Counted from the first letter of the stretch, positions 32,566-41,822 are shown. The stretch: 64,000 bases of DNA from Croceivirga sp. (GCA_028284665.1 JANQRG010000047.1:62001-126000); one strand, 5' to 3'. Made by a program: numbers and translations. The notes: generated by a model not told the origin, from the sequence alone.

Positions 32566-33309
32566 ATGGCTGGCAAAAAGTGGCTAAGACTGGTCAAAAG
32601 CTTACATCAAAAAAAATACCGAAATCAACACCAGTTGTTTTTTATGGAAGGAGCCAAAGCCGTTGGCACTTTATTAGAAGCAGGTTTTGTTCCGGAAAGG
32701 ATTTTTGTAACCCTAAACCAGGAATTGTTGTTCTCACACTCGCAAACAGAAATAATCAGCGAACAGGAGCTAAAGAAAATAAGCGCGCTGCAACATCCCA
32801 ATGGGGTGTTGGGGGTGTTTCGGATGCCACCACAACAAGCGATTACCTCGGAAGACTGGATCGTTACCCCGGAAGATTGGATCGTTGCCCTGGATGATGT
32901 CAGGGATCCTGGAAATTTAGGAACCATAATACGACTCTGCGATTGGTTCGGGATAAAAAATATTGTGTGTTCCAGGACCACTGTAGACTGTTTTAACCCT
33001 AAGGTACTTCAGGCGACCATGGGATCCATAGCGCAGGTAAATATTGTGTATTCCAATCTGGAATCCTATCTGAAATCATTAGGGTTGCCGATTTATGGAG
33101 CTGTGATGGAAGGAACATCGGTATATCAAACCGCCTTACCCACCTCGGGGATCTTGCTTTTGGGGAATGAGGCCAATGGTATCTCGGCATCCCTGATGCA
33201 AAGCGTGGATGCTAAAATTGCAATTCCTCAGTTTGGCAGGGAAACCGCTGAAAGCTTGAATGTGGCTATGGCTACCGGGATAGTATTGAGCGAGATACGA
33301 CGGCGATAA
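32566..33309 (+). CDS. SpoU (TrmH)-family RNA 2'-O-methyltransferase
   Basis: 247 aa from ATG 32566, 26 bp from the divergent tamL; an earlier start at 32410 overlaps tamL and is rejected. An N-terminal substrate-binding domain (FMEGAKAVGTLLEAGF) leads to the SPOUT knot: LDDVRDPGNLGTIIRLCDWFG, ILLLGNEANGIS and AESLNVAMATGIVLSEI. It uses SAM to methylate rRNA or tRNA; the exact site cannot be read. A 21-bp tandem duplication (32851-32892) encodes EDWIVTP followed by EDWIVAL, inserted before the knot. Confidence 0.9.
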   Translation: MAGKKWLRLVKSLHQKKYRNQHQLFFMEGAKAVGTLLEAGFVPERIFVTLNQELLFSHSQTEIISEQELKKISALQHPNGVLGVFRMPPQQAITSEDWIVTPEDWIVALDDVRDPGNLGTIIRLCDWFGIKNIVCSRTTVDCFNPKVLQATMGSIAQVNIVYSNLESYLKSLGLPIYGAVMEGTSVYQTALPTSGILLLGNEANGISASLMQSVDAKIAIPQFGRETAESLNVAMATGIVLSEIRRR

Positions 33310-33353
33310 ACCATTATGCGGAAAAAACACAATGCCTAATTTTCACCTAACAC

Positions 33354-34052
33354 CTATTCAAACGTAAAATTGATAAAGATCCCACGGGTCCGCATCGCTT
33401 CAATATTCCCGGTCCAGGGACTATTAGGGTCCTCATCTCTGACCAGTTCATCATTAAGCGCAAAAACCCCACGTATAGAAGGGGTGAATTTAAAAAACTC
33501 TGTGTAAATGTCAATCCCAAAGCCCAATTCATAACCATACACATTACGGGTCATCCGAAATTCTCCACTACCATTATCTTCCAGGCTATCCTCTTTGGCA
33601 CCCAGGTTAATCGCCGTATACCCTCCGGCGACAATAAAAGGTTTTATGTTGTTAAATCTACGTGTGCTTACTTTTAACAATAACGGAAACCGGATATATG
33701 TGGAACGAACCTCTCGAATGGCATCCTGTTCATTGGTAAAGCCGGGGAATCCTAAATCGCGTTGCGTATACAGTAGTCCGGGTTCAAAGCGGAGATCTAA
33801 AAACTCATGAAGCCGCATTTCTCCAATAAGTCCTACATTGAAACCGAAGGTGGTATTTACCAGAACATCCTGGCCAATATCGTCTTTGTACTCAAATTGA
33901 AAATCGTATTGATTAAAACCCAAATAGTACCCCCAGTTAAGAAACTGTTTGTCGTAGTTCTGAAGATTAATAATGGGATCCTTTCCAAACAACTGACCAC
34001 GAGATACTTGGCAAGACGCCAGGATTAGGAATACAACAAGAAGTTTTTTCAT
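33354..34052 (-). CDS. porT: T9SS component PorT (outer-membrane barrel)
   Basis: 232 aa from ATG 34052, 4 bp after ubiE. Signal peptide: LLVVFLILASCQVSRGQ. The barrel has LNWGYYLGFNQYDFQFEYK, LIGEMRLHEFLDLRFEPGLLYTQRDLGF, STYIRFPLLLKVSTRRFNNIKPFIVAGGYTAINLG and YELGFGIDIYTEFFKFTPSI. These are typical of PorT/SprT. PorT is an accessory outer-membrane protein needed for type IX secretion, the route used by the giant protein at 47815. The ubiE-porT pair is conserved in flavobacteria. Confidence 0.9.
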   Translation of the reverse strand: MKKLLVVFLILASCQVSRGQLFGKDPIINLQNYDKQFLNWGYYLGFNQYDFQFEYKDDIGQDVLVNTTFGFNVGLIGEMRLHEFLDLRFEPGLLYTQRDLGFPGFTNEQDAIREVRSTYIRFPLLLKVSTRRFNNIKPFIVAGGYTAINLGAKEDSLEDNGSGEFRMTRNVYGYELGFGIDIYTEFFKFTPSIRGVFALNDELVRDEDPNSPWTGNIEAMRTRGIFINFTFE

Positions 34053-34056
34053 CGAA

Positions 34057-34785
34057 TCACTTTGAGGCAACATATATAGTAGCAACCCCAAATGTCTGGG
34101 GTTTGTTCTCTACGTCTATAAACCCCGTTTTTCGTAAAATATTGTTGAAAGTCTCCCCGAAAGGAAAAGCTGCAGCAGATTCGGAAAGATAACGGTAGGC
34201 CACCTTGTCTTTGGAAAAAACCCTGCCTATGGCGGGCAGTACGAATCTGGTATAAAACTGATATCCTTGTTTAAAGGGAAATTTTGTGGGCACCGAGGTT
34301 TCCAGGATGACAAATAGCCCGCCGGGTTTCAGAATCCGATGGATTTCCTTTAGACCATTTTCCAGAGTTTCAAAATTCCGTACCCCAAAAGCCACAGTAA
34401 TTGCATCAAAAGAATCGTTTTTGAACGGTAGGTTTTCGCTGTCACCTACTACCATTTCAATGGTATCGTCTAGCTTTTTTTGTAGGACCTTTTGTTTTCC
34501 TATTTCCAACATTCCTGTTGAGATGTCCAGGCCTACTATTTTGGTAGCCCCTGTTTTGGCAAGGGCTATGGCCAAATCTCCGGTTCCGGTAGCAATATCC
34601 AATATGGAAGCGGCTTCCGCTTTGCCTACTAAAGCGACCACCTTCTTTCTCCATTTTACGTCAATACCAAAAGAAATCACCCGGTTTAAACCATCATAAT
34701 TTTTTGAAATGGTGTCAAACATTTGGGTTACCTGGGCCTTTTTGCCTAAAGTAGAGTCCTTATAGGGGTTGACGTTTTTCGACAT
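34057..34785 (-). CDS. ubiE: Demethylmenaquinone / ubiquinone methyltransferase
   Basis: 242 aa from ATG 34785; the earlier ATG at 34806 lies within the -7 box, so it is rejected. SAM site: ILDIATGTGDLAIALAKTG (about residue 60). Family motifs are YDGLNRVISFGIDVKWRKK (about 31), VAFGVRNFETLENGLKEIHRILKPGG and FNNILRKTGFIDVENKPQTFGVATIY at the end. In Bacteroidota it carries out the last step of menaquinone synthesis. It is followed by porT. Confidence 0.95.
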   Translation of the reverse strand: MSKNVNPYKDSTLGKKAQVTQMFDTISKNYDGLNRVISFGIDVKWRKKVVALVGKAEAASILDIATGTGDLAIALAKTGATKIVGLDISTGMLEIGKQKVLQKKLDDTIEMVVGDSENLPFKNDSFDAITVAFGVRNFETLENGLKEIHRILKPGGLFVILETSVPTKFPFKQGYQFYTRFVLPAIGRVFSKDKVAYRYLSESAAAFPFGETFNNILRKTGFIDVENKPQTFGVATIYVASK

Positions 34786-34803
34786 TCCTGCAATTTTTGA
34801 GCG

Positions 34804-34811
34804 CAAAGATA
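34804..34811 (-). promoter_or_regulatory. ubiE: -7 box (TATCTTTG) before ubiE
   Basis: Minus-strand TATCTTTG fits TAnnTTTG, 18 bp before the ATG at 34785. It gives a short leader and supports the chosen ubiE start. Confidence 0.45.
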
Positions 34812-34965
34812 CGATAAGCGGTAAAGACAGTTATGTAGGTGTACAAGGCAAAATAAAATGATTACTTTTGTCGCGTTAAATAGCGTAAAGATTATAACAT
34901 GGAGGGGTTCATATCCCGATCCAACGACACTTTCCAACTACATTCTTTATATTTAACCGTTTTTG

Positions 34966-36315
34966 ATGAAGATAATCATTGCAGGAGCTGGTGAAGTAGG
35001 GTTCCATTTGGCAAAATTGTTGTCCTACGAAGCCCAGGAAATTACCTTAATTGATACTGATAAGGAAAGTTTGGCCTATGCCGATAGCCACTTAGATATC
35101 AGAGTGTTGCGTGGAGATGCAACTTCCATTGCCGTGTTGCAGGATGCCAAAGTAGAAGCTTCCGATCTGGTCATTGGAGTTACTTCTTCCGAAACCACTA
35201 ATCTCACCTTGTGCTTGTTGGCGAAACAACTGGGGAGTAAAAAAACCATTGCCCGAATTTCCAATACTGAATTTGTAGACCAAAAAAATCTAGTCCATTT
35301 TGATCAGCTCGGTATTGACGAATTAATCTCTCCCGAGGAACTGGCGGCATCTGAAATTCAGTTGTTGCTCAACCAATCTGCATTCAATGATACCTATGAG
35401 TTTGAAGAGGGGTTGTTGACCATGGTAGGCGTATTCCTGCCAAAAAATGCCCCTTTTGTCGGGAAAATGGTCAAAGAGGCGGCAAAAATATTCCCGGAGC
35501 TCCATTTTATGCCCATCGCTTTACAGCGAATGGGTACGCAGTATACTTTAATTCCTCGCGGAGATACCGTTTTTAAAGAAGGCGACCAGGTGTATTTTAT
35601 TACCGATACCTCCGGGGTGGAAGATCTCTACAAACTCACCGGGATGCAAAAACGGGAAATTAAGAACGTCATGGTACTGGGGGGTAGCAAGGTAGGCTTT
35701 AACACCGCTCGTGACCTTTGTTCGGCGAAGTTCAATGTACGGCTGGTGGAGAAGAACAAGCAGAAAGCCTTTGACATAGCCGATATGCTCCCTACAGCAC
35801 TGGTGATCTGTGGAGATGGGCGCAATGTGGAGTTGTTGGAGGAAGAAAGTCTGGAATCTATGGACGCTTTTATTGCCGTGACCGGTAATTCGGAAACCAA
35901 TATCATGTCTTGTTTGGTAGCCAAGTCCCGAAAAGTAAAAAAGACTATCGCTTTAGTAGAGAACATGGATTATTTCCAGTTATCCCAGTCTATAGGAATT
36001 GATACACTTATCAACAAGAAACTATTAGCGGCCAATACGATCTTTAGGTACATCCGAAGGGGAGAAGTGCTGGCACTCACACGTTTGAACAACCTTAACG
36101 CAGAAATTCTGGAATTTGAAGTCAAGAACTCTTCGGTAGTAAATGGAGAGATTATCCGGGAATTGAATTTTCCCAGAGAAGCAATTATTGGCGGGGTAAT
36201 ACGAGAGGGTAAAGGGCTTATCGCATTAGGTGATTTTAAAATTACCGAAGGGGACAAAGTAGTGGTATGTGCGCTTCCCAAAGCCATTCCAAGAATAGAA
36301 AAGCTGTTTTTATAA
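34966..36315 (+). CDS. trkA: Trk potassium uptake system, NAD-binding TrkA
   Basis: 449 aa from ATG 34966 (a TTG in frame 3 bp earlier is not needed). Two RCK units are seen. The first has a Rossmann motif (IIAGAGEVGFHLAKLLSYE, residues 4-22) and a TrkA_C domain (about 140-220). The second has NVMVLGGSKVGFNTARDLC at about 230 and a TrkA_C at about 370-449. TrkA gates TrkH in response to NAD(H). It ends TAATG, overlapping trkH by one base. Confidence 0.95.
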   Translation: MKIIIAGAGEVGFHLAKLLSYEAQEITLIDTDKESLAYADSHLDIRVLRGDATSIAVLQDAKVEASDLVIGVTSSETTNLTLCLLAKQLGSKKTIARISNTEFVDQKNLVHFDQLGIDELISPEELAASEIQLLLNQSAFNDTYEFEEGLLTMVGVFLPKNAPFVGKMVKEAAKIFPELHFMPIALQRMGTQYTLIPRGDTVFKEGDQVYFITDTSGVEDLYKLTGMQKREIKNVMVLGGSKVGFNTARDLCSAKFNVRLVEKNKQKAFDIADMLPTALVICGDGRNVELLEEESLESMDAFIAVTGNSETNIMSCLVAKSRKVKKTIALVENMDYFQLSQSIGIDTLINKKLLAANTIFRYIRRGEVLALTRLNNLNAEILEFEVKNSSVVNGEIIRELNFPREAIIGGVIREGKGLIALGDFKITEGDKVVVCALPKAIPRIEKLFL

Positions 36316-37805
36316 TGTGGCTTAATTTTAGGATTATCCTTCATATCATGGGGCTGTTGTTGGTCTGCAACGGTGGGTTCATGGTATTGGCGGGCCTGGT
36401 GAGTGGTATAATGCAAGATGGCGCTACTTTGGATATTCTACTAGCGGCCATAGTGACCATGTTAGGGGGTACAATGGCAATGTTCTATACTCGGGGTCAC
36501 CGGAAAGAGGTAAAGCGTAAAGAAGGGTATATCATCGTGACGTTTGGCTGGTTGATCATGTCCCTTTCAGGAGTGCTGCCCTATCTTTTTTCGGGAGCGA
36601 TCCCAAATGTTACCAATGCTTTTTTTGAAACCATTTCAGGCTACACTACTACAGGAGCCTCGATTTTAAATGATATTGAATCCCTTCCCGAAGGGATCCT
36701 CTTTTGGAGGAGTCTTACCCATTGGATAGGAGGGATGGGGATCATTGTCCTGGCTATTGCCATTTTACCTTTGTTGGGAATTGGAGGAATGCAGCTTTTT
36801 ACCGCAGAAGCCCCAGGCCCGGGAGGCGATAAACTACATCCAAGGATCACGGATACTGCAAAGCGACTATGGTTAATTTATGTGGGATACACCCTGGCCG
36901 AAACGCTGCTGTTAAAGCTGGCAGGAATGTCACTTTTTGATGCGGCAAACCATGCACTTTCCACCCTGTCCACCGGGGGTTTTTCCACAAAAAACACCAG
37001 TATAGCCTATTGGAACGATACGCCGCTCATTCAATATATTATCATTGTTTTTATGTTTCTGGCCGGAACAAATTTTGTGATGAGCTACTTTGCCTTTACC
37101 GGTAAGGTACAACGTGCACTGCGGGATGAAGAGTTCAGGGTGTATGGTACGTTCATTTTGTGCTTCACACTTATTGCCGGATTGATTGTCTATTTCCAGG
37201 CAAATGTTCCTATCTCCGATTATCACCCCCAGGTATTCGGAGCTGCGGAAAGTGCAATGCGTCATGCCTTGTTCCAGGTGCTTGCCATCATAACCACCAC
37301 TGGCTTTGTTACGGCAGATTTCACCAACTGGACCCCTTTTCTCACCGTATTTTTCTTTGGGTTGATGTTTTTAGGAGGTTGTGCCGGTTCTACCTCGGGG
37401 GGCATCAAAGTAATGCGACACCTTTTGATCATTAAGAATGGCTTATTGGAATTTAAGCGCACTTTACATAGCAATGCCATAATCCCGGTACGATTTAATA
37501 ACAAAACCGTTAGTGAGCACATTGTCTACAATATTATCGCCTTTTTTGTGCTCTATATGTTACTTTTTATTATTGGGGCCTTGGTATTGGGCTATTTAGG
37601 ACTGGATTTTGAGTCCGCCATAGGGGGCGCCGCTTCTTCCCTGGGAAATGTAGGTCCGGCTTTGGGCGATCTGAACCCTGTAGTGAATTTTAGCGCCCTG
37701 CCTAACTTCGGAAAATGGTGGTGCGGTTTCCTGATGCTTTTGGGACGTTTGGAACTGTTTACCGTACTTATCCTGTTTGTCCCTTATTTCTGGAAAAAGG
37801 TTTAA
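36315..37805 (+). CDS. trkH: Trk potassium transporter membrane subunit TrkH
   Basis: 496 aa from ATG 36315, which overlaps the trkA stop. It has about 10 membrane helices and four selectivity-loop segments: FFETISGYTTTGASIL, NHALSTLSTGGFSTKN, ITTTGFVTADFTNW and AASSLGNVGPALGD. HWIGGMGIIVLAIAILPLLGIGG and the GGCAGSTSGGIKVMR loop are family-typical. It imports K+ together with TrkA. It converges with the aminotransferase gene, overlapping by 4 bp. Confidence 0.95.
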   Translation: MWLNFRIILHIMGLLLVCNGGFMVLAGLVSGIMQDGATLDILLAAIVTMLGGTMAMFYTRGHRKEVKRKEGYIIVTFGWLIMSLSGVLPYLFSGAIPNVTNAFFETISGYTTTGASILNDIESLPEGILFWRSLTHWIGGMGIIVLAIAILPLLGIGGMQLFTAEAPGPGGDKLHPRITDTAKRLWLIYVGYTLAETLLLKLAGMSLFDAANHALSTLSTGGFSTKNTSIAYWNDTPLIQYIIIVFMFLAGTNFVMSYFAFTGKVQRALRDEEFRVYGTFILCFTLIAGLIVYFQANVPISDYHPQVFGAAESAMRHALFQVLAIITTTGFVTADFTNWTPFLTVFFFGLMFLGGCAGSTSGGIKVMRHLLIIKNGLLEFKRTLHSNAIIPVRFNNKTVSEHIVYNIIAFFVLYMLLFIIGALVLGYLGLDFESAIGGAASSLGNVGPALGDLNPVVNFSALPNFGKWWCGFLMLLGRLELFTVLILFVPYFWKKV

Positions 37806-38986
37806 ACTACTGCTTTTATCCTGGCTATCGCCTCCTTTAATTCCGTTTCTGAGGCTGCATATGAAATACGGATACAATTGGGATTACCAAAGGCCTCCCC
37901 GGTAACCGTAGCTACATTTGCGTATTCCAAAAGAAACAGTGCAAAATCCGAAGCATTGTTAATGGTTATCCCCTGAAGGGTTTTTCCAAAAAATGAAGAA
38001 ACATCCGGGAAGACATAAAAAGCGCCTTCGGGAACGTTCACCGTAAATCCCGGAACATCACCCAATAACTGCAATACGAGATCTCTGCGCTGATGAAACT
38101 CATCTATCATATACCGGATACTGCTTACGGGGGCTTCCAAAGCTGCAATCACCGCGCGTTGTGCAATGGCGTTAGCCCCGCTGGTTACCTGTCCTTGTAA
38201 CTTGGTAGCTCCTTTGGCAATCCACTCCGGGGCGCCGATATAGCCGATCCGCCAACCGGTCATAGCAAAGGCTTTGGAAACACCATTTACCGTAACGGTC
38301 CTATCGTACATCCCATCGATCCCTGCAATACTGGTATGCCCCCCTTTAAAATTGATATGTTCATAAATTTCATCAGAAACAACGATGATCTCCGGGTGTT
38401 TTTTAAGAACCTCGACCAAGGCTTTTAACTCTTCTTTGCCGTAGACGGAACCACTGGGATTACAAGGAGAGCTGAACCACAGCATTTTGGTTTTTGGGGT
38501 GATCGCCGCTTCCAACTGTTCAGGAGTCATTTTGAAATCGGAAGCAATGCTGGTAGGCACTTCTACCGGGATCCCTTCGGCCAGTTTCACAATATCGCTA
38601 TAACTCACCCAATACGGTGCTGGCAGAATTACCTCATCACCAGGATTCAATACGACCATGGCGACATTGAACAGGGATTGTTTTGCGCCTGTGGAGACTA
38701 CAATTTGATTGGTGGCGTAGGTGAGATCATTATCGCGCTTGAATTTGCTGGAAATTGCCTGTTTTAGATCGGCATAACCATCCACCGGAGTATAGGAACT
38801 ATAATTGTTGTCAATGGCTTCTTTAGCAGCTTCTTTAATAAAATCCGGGATATTAAAATCGGGTTCTCCTAAACTCAAACCTATAATATCCTTTCCCTGA
38901 TTTCTTAGTTCCCGTGCCTTGGCAGCCATAGCCAGGGTAGCGGAGGTGGACATGTTTTGTATCCTTTCCGAAGTAGCACTATTCAT
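37802..38986 (-). CDS. Class I PLP-dependent aminotransferase (aspartate aminotransferase type)
   Basis: 394 aa, fold-type I. Landmarks are GLSLGEPDFNIPDFIKEAA (about residue 38), YTPVDGYADLKQAI, FSSPCNPSGSVYGKEEL (about 172), VVSDEIYEHINF and VNGVSKAFAMTGWRIGYIG, where SKAFAMTGWR holds the PLP Lys (about residue 233). The Ib (thermophile/AspC-like) type is the best fit; other amino acid substrates are possible. It is a single gene convergent with trkH. Confidence 0.9.
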   Translation of the reverse strand: MNSATSERIQNMSTSATLAMAAKARELRNQGKDIIGLSLGEPDFNIPDFIKEAAKEAIDNNYSSYTPVDGYADLKQAISSKFKRDNDLTYATNQIVVSTGAKQSLFNVAMVVLNPGDEVILPAPYWVSYSDIVKLAEGIPVEVPTSIASDFKMTPEQLEAAITPKTKMLWFSSPCNPSGSVYGKEELKALVEVLKKHPEIIVVSDEIYEHINFKGGHTSIAGIDGMYDRTVTVNGVSKAFAMTGWRIGYIGAPEWIAKGATKLQGQVTSGANAIAQRAVIAALEAPVSSIRYMIDEFHQRRDLVLQLLGDVPGFTVNVPEGAFYVFPDVSSFFGKTLQGITINNASDFALFLLEYANVATVTGEAFGNPNCIRISYAASETELKEAIARIKAVV

Positions 38987-39001
38987 GGTTGTTGTTGTTA
39001 G

Positions 39002-40105
39002 CTAGTAGTGTAAAGCAGGCTCTTTACCCAATTCTCTCAAATGCCTGAAGTGCGAAATTATAGCTTTTCTGGTAGTTTTATATTCGTTGTAGGGCAAATT
39101 GAATTCCTGCGCCGTTTGTTTCACAATTTTAGCAATTTTTGTGTAATGGATGTGGCTGATATGCGGGAAGATATGATGTTCCACCTGATGGTTCAAACCT
39201 CCCGTAAACCAATTAATAATTCGGTTTTTAGTACCAAAATTCACTGTTGTAAAGAGTTGGTGAATAGCCCAGGTATTTTTCATATTCCCGGTATTGTCCG
39301 GTAGCGGGGTTTCTGCCTCCTCAACGATATGTGCCAATTGGAAGACCACGCTCAATATTAAACCGGCTACATAGTGCATGATGAAAAAACCGATAAGGAT
39401 ATGCCACCACGGGATTCTAAAAAACAGTATGGGGAGTACGATCCAAACAGTAAAGTACAATCCTTTGGTTATGGCAAGTGTACTCCAATTCACAACCGGA
39501 TTGGGCAATTTACTTCCATAGGAAAGCTTTCGTTTCATGTAGCGGTACATCTGCTTAAAGTCTGTGGTAATAGACCAATTAAAGGTCAAAAGCCCATATA
39601 AGAAAATAGAGTACCAATGTTGAAATTTATGATGCCTTTTCCACTTAGCGTGTTTGGAAAAACGAAGTACCCGTCCAGCTTCCATGTCTTCATCATGTTC
39701 GTGAATATTCGTGTAGGTATGATGAAGCACATTGTGCTGTACCTGCCAGTTGTACACGTTTCCTGCCAGCAAGTACATACTGCTTCCCATCAACTTATTT
39801 ACCCATTTTTTACCGGAATAGGAACCGTGATTTGCGTCATGCATTACGTTCATGCCTACTCCGGCCATGCCTACCCCCATTACTACGGTGAGCAAGAATT
39901 GCGCCCAGGTAGGGAGATTGAGGGAAAGCATCAAAAAATAAGGGGTAAGAAACAAACTGAACATGATAATGGTTTTCAGGTGCAGTTTCCAGTTCCCTGT
40001 CTTTTTAAGTTCCTTGTCCTTAAAATACTGGTTTACCCTTTTGTTAAGTGTTCGAAAGAATTGTGCGGAGTCTTTGCGGGAAAAACGAATGGTATCTTTT
40101 TGCAT
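39002..40105 (-). CDS. Membrane fatty acid (acyl-CoA-type) desaturase
   Basis: 367 aa. Three His boxes are visible: HDANH (89-93), HNVLHH (124-129) and HQVEHH (about 306-311). The third, with Gln, is the form seen in front-end/linoleoyl-CoA-type desaturases. Four membrane helices flank the boxes (IIMFSLFLTPYFLMLSLNL, FTVWIVLPILFF). It has no cytochrome b5 domain. It introduces double bonds into membrane lipids with di-iron and oxygen. It is divergent from rsmG across a symmetric promoter-like element. Confidence 0.88.
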   Translation of the reverse strand: MQKDTIRFSRKDSAQFFRTLNKRVNQYFKDKELKKTGNWKLHLKTIIMFSLFLTPYFLMLSLNLPTWAQFLLTVVMGVGMAGVGMNVMHDANHGSYSGKKWVNKLMGSSMYLLAGNVYNWQVQHNVLHHTYTNIHEHDEDMEAGRVLRFSKHAKWKRHHKFQHWYSIFLYGLLTFNWSITTDFKQMYRYMKRKLSYGSKLPNPVVNWSTLAITKGLYFTVWIVLPILFFRIPWWHILIGFFIMHYVAGLILSVVFQLAHIVEEAETPLPDNTGNMKNTWAIHQLFTTVNFGTKNRIINWFTGGLNHQVEHHIFPHISHIHYTKIAKIVKQTAQEFNLPYNEYKTTRKAIISHFRHLRELGKEPALHY

Positions 40106-40173
40106 ACTATTTTTTTGTGGATTGGCTATCCATTTACCGATGCCCCTAACGAAAGTAACGGTACTTCGGTTCC

Positions 40174-40190
40174 CAAAAGTATTACTTTTG
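40174..40190. promoter_or_regulatory. Symmetric divergent -7 boxes between desaturase and rsmG
   Basis: CAAAAGTATTACTTTTG contains TACTTTTG on each strand, separated by a single base. Each arm fits TAnnTTTG and points to its own gene, the desaturase (minus, ATG 40105) and rsmG (plus, ATG 40210). The two promoters would share DNA and exclude each other, or the palindrome could be an operator. Confidence 0.45.
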
Positions 40191-40209
40191 AATAAATTAA
40201 CAGGTTTTC

Positions 40210-40845
40210 ATGACCCCTGATATCATTTTTAAGTACTTCCCGGACCTCTCCAGCACCCAAAAAAAGCAATTTTTGCAATTAGCAATAGTGTATCAGGATT
40301 GGAATCAAAAGATCAATGTGGTCTCCCGAAAGGATATCGAAGAGCTTTATTTGCGGCATGTGCTCCATTCCCTGGGGATAGCAAAGATTCAACGCTTTAA
40401 CGAAGGCGCAGAAATTATGGATGTTGGTACCGGAGGGGGATTTCCCGGAATCCCATTGGCCATATTGTTTCCCAAAACAAATTTTATCCTCGTGGATGCC
40501 ATAGGGAAAAAGGTGAAAGTAGTGGACGCTGTAGTAGAGGGGTTGGGATTGGATAATGTAGTTACCCACCATGCAAGAGTAGAGGACCTACCTGGGCAAT
40601 ATGACTTTATCGTGAGCCGGGCGGTGGCCGCTATGCCTACCTTTGTACATTGGACCCGGGGAAAAATCAAGAAAAACTGTTCACACGAACGTAAAAATGG
40701 GATCCTTTACTTAAAAGGGGGAGATCTATCGGAAGAACTTAGCAGCTATACCAACGCGGAGGTTTTTTCATTAAACGATTATTTTGAGGAGGACTTTTTT
40801 GACACGAAGAAAGTAGTGTATCTGCCTAGAAAATACAAAGGCTAG
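40210..40845 (+). CDS. rsmG: 16S rRNA (guanine-N7)-methyltransferase RsmG
   Basis: 211 aa. The family pattern runs from LSSTQKKQFLQLAIVYQDWNQKINVVSRKD at the N terminus to the SAM site IMDVGTGGGFPGIPLAILFP (about residue 73), KVKVVDAVVEGLGLDNVVTHHARVEDL, and FIVSRAVAAMPTFVHW. It methylates G527 of 16S rRNA. A final LPRKYKG is typical of flavobacterial members. It is a single gene convergent with a lipoprotein gene. Confidence 0.95.
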   Translation: MTPDIIFKYFPDLSSTQKKQFLQLAIVYQDWNQKINVVSRKDIEELYLRHVLHSLGIAKIQRFNEGAEIMDVGTGGGFPGIPLAILFPKTNFILVDAIGKKVKVVDAVVEGLGLDNVVTHHARVEDLPGQYDFIVSRAVAAMPTFVHWTRGKIKKNCSHERKNGILYLKGGDLSEELSSYTNAEVFSLNDYFEEDFFDTKKVVYLPRKYKG

Positions 40846-40850
40846 CGGTA

Positions 40851-41732
40851 CTATTGCTCTAAATCGGCAGAGCATTTTAAAGAAGCAGTTCCGGAGCGTT
40901 GCACGGTATTGGTGATTTCCAGTTTGGCCGCTTCGTTTTCCAGATACCATAGATTTTCATCGATATCCGCAAGGGGTATGGGAACAGCATTGATAGGAAT
41001 ATCCCCCACTGTTTGCTGGTTTTCAAAGCCATCTTCCTTGATCCTCACAAACTCAGTTCCCGTGTAGATTCCCATCTCAATATCATCAAAATAAACGTCA
41101 AAACCGGGGGTGTTTTCGGGTGAAAATTCAAGGCCTCGTAAGGCAAAGGTGTACCCTGTTAAAGTAGGCTTATCAAATGCGGCATAATTGGGGTATTCCA
41201 ACGGAAAACCCGATAACGATAGGGTTTTGTCAACATCCCCGCCTTGAAGGCTTACGGATACAAATTGCAAACTGTCGAAATCACAAGTAATGGTCATTTT
41301 GTACCAGGTAAACGGTTGTAAATCCACTTCAAAATCGCGTATTTCCCAACGGTCTGTGGGGGTAGGGATGCCCTCCAGATTTTCAGGTGAACCAATTGGA
41401 AACCACAAAATGCCCGTACGCGTAAAACCAGCCAGGGCCATCCAATCAGCACCTTCAAAGCGCAAAGGGTTGTCTACTCCTTCAAAATGTTCTATATCTA
41501 AACCAAAAATAACGTCTTCAGCCAGGGTGTCTTCGAAGTAGAAATATCCGCTGATGTAGGCCAGGGAAGGGGTTTGAAAAAAGGTATCCAGTGAGGGATT
41601 GGAATGTGTAAAAATCACTGAGGCGCTGGTGATGGTTTCAAGAAGTGATATTTCCCCGGTGTCCAAAGTACTGGTATCTGTCTCGCAGGCCCATAGCAGC
41701 AATAGTAGGAATATGTTGCGGGCTATCCTCAT
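40851..41732 (-). CDS. Lipoprotein of unknown function
   Basis: 293 aa from ATG 41732 (M16 of the longest frame), which gives a correct lipobox: NIFLLLLLWAC followed by ETDTSTLD. The mature part looks like a carbohydrate-binding or concanavalin-type jelly roll: SLAYISGYFYFEDTLA, WYKMTITCDFDSLQFVSVSLQ, TGYTFALRGLEF and FDVYFDDIEMGIY ('FDDI' occurs in LamG-type domains). The end has RSGTASLKCSADLEQ. No exact family is recognised. Confidence 0.65.
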   Translation of the reverse strand: MRIARNIFLLLLLWACETDTSTLDTGEISLLETITSASVIFTHSNPSLDTFFQTPSLAYISGYFYFEDTLAEDVIFGLDIEHFEGVDNPLRFEGADWMALAGFTRTGILWFPIGSPENLEGIPTPTDRWEIRDFEVDLQPFTWYKMTITCDFDSLQFVSVSLQGGDVDKTLSLSGFPLEYPNYAAFDKPTLTGYTFALRGLEFSPENTPGFDVYFDDIEMGIYTGTEFVRIKEDGFENQQTVGDIPINAVPIPLADIDENLWYLENEAAKLEITNTVQRSGTASLKCSADLEQ

Positions 41733-41789
41733 AATTCTGTAACGAATTAATCCCCAAAAAATTGCCGTATTTCTCAAAGGGTCATAAAA

Positions 41790-41816
41790 TGAAAAAGCCC
41801 TGCTAAACAGGGCTTT
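41790..41816 (-). terminator. Terminator of the DinB-like gene at 41823
   Basis: AAAGCCCTG (41794-41802) and CAGGGCTTT (41808-41816) form a 9-bp stem with loop CTAAA. On the minus strand it ends in TTTTTC. It lies 7 bp behind the stop. Confidence 0.85.
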
Positions 41817-41822
41817 CTGATG

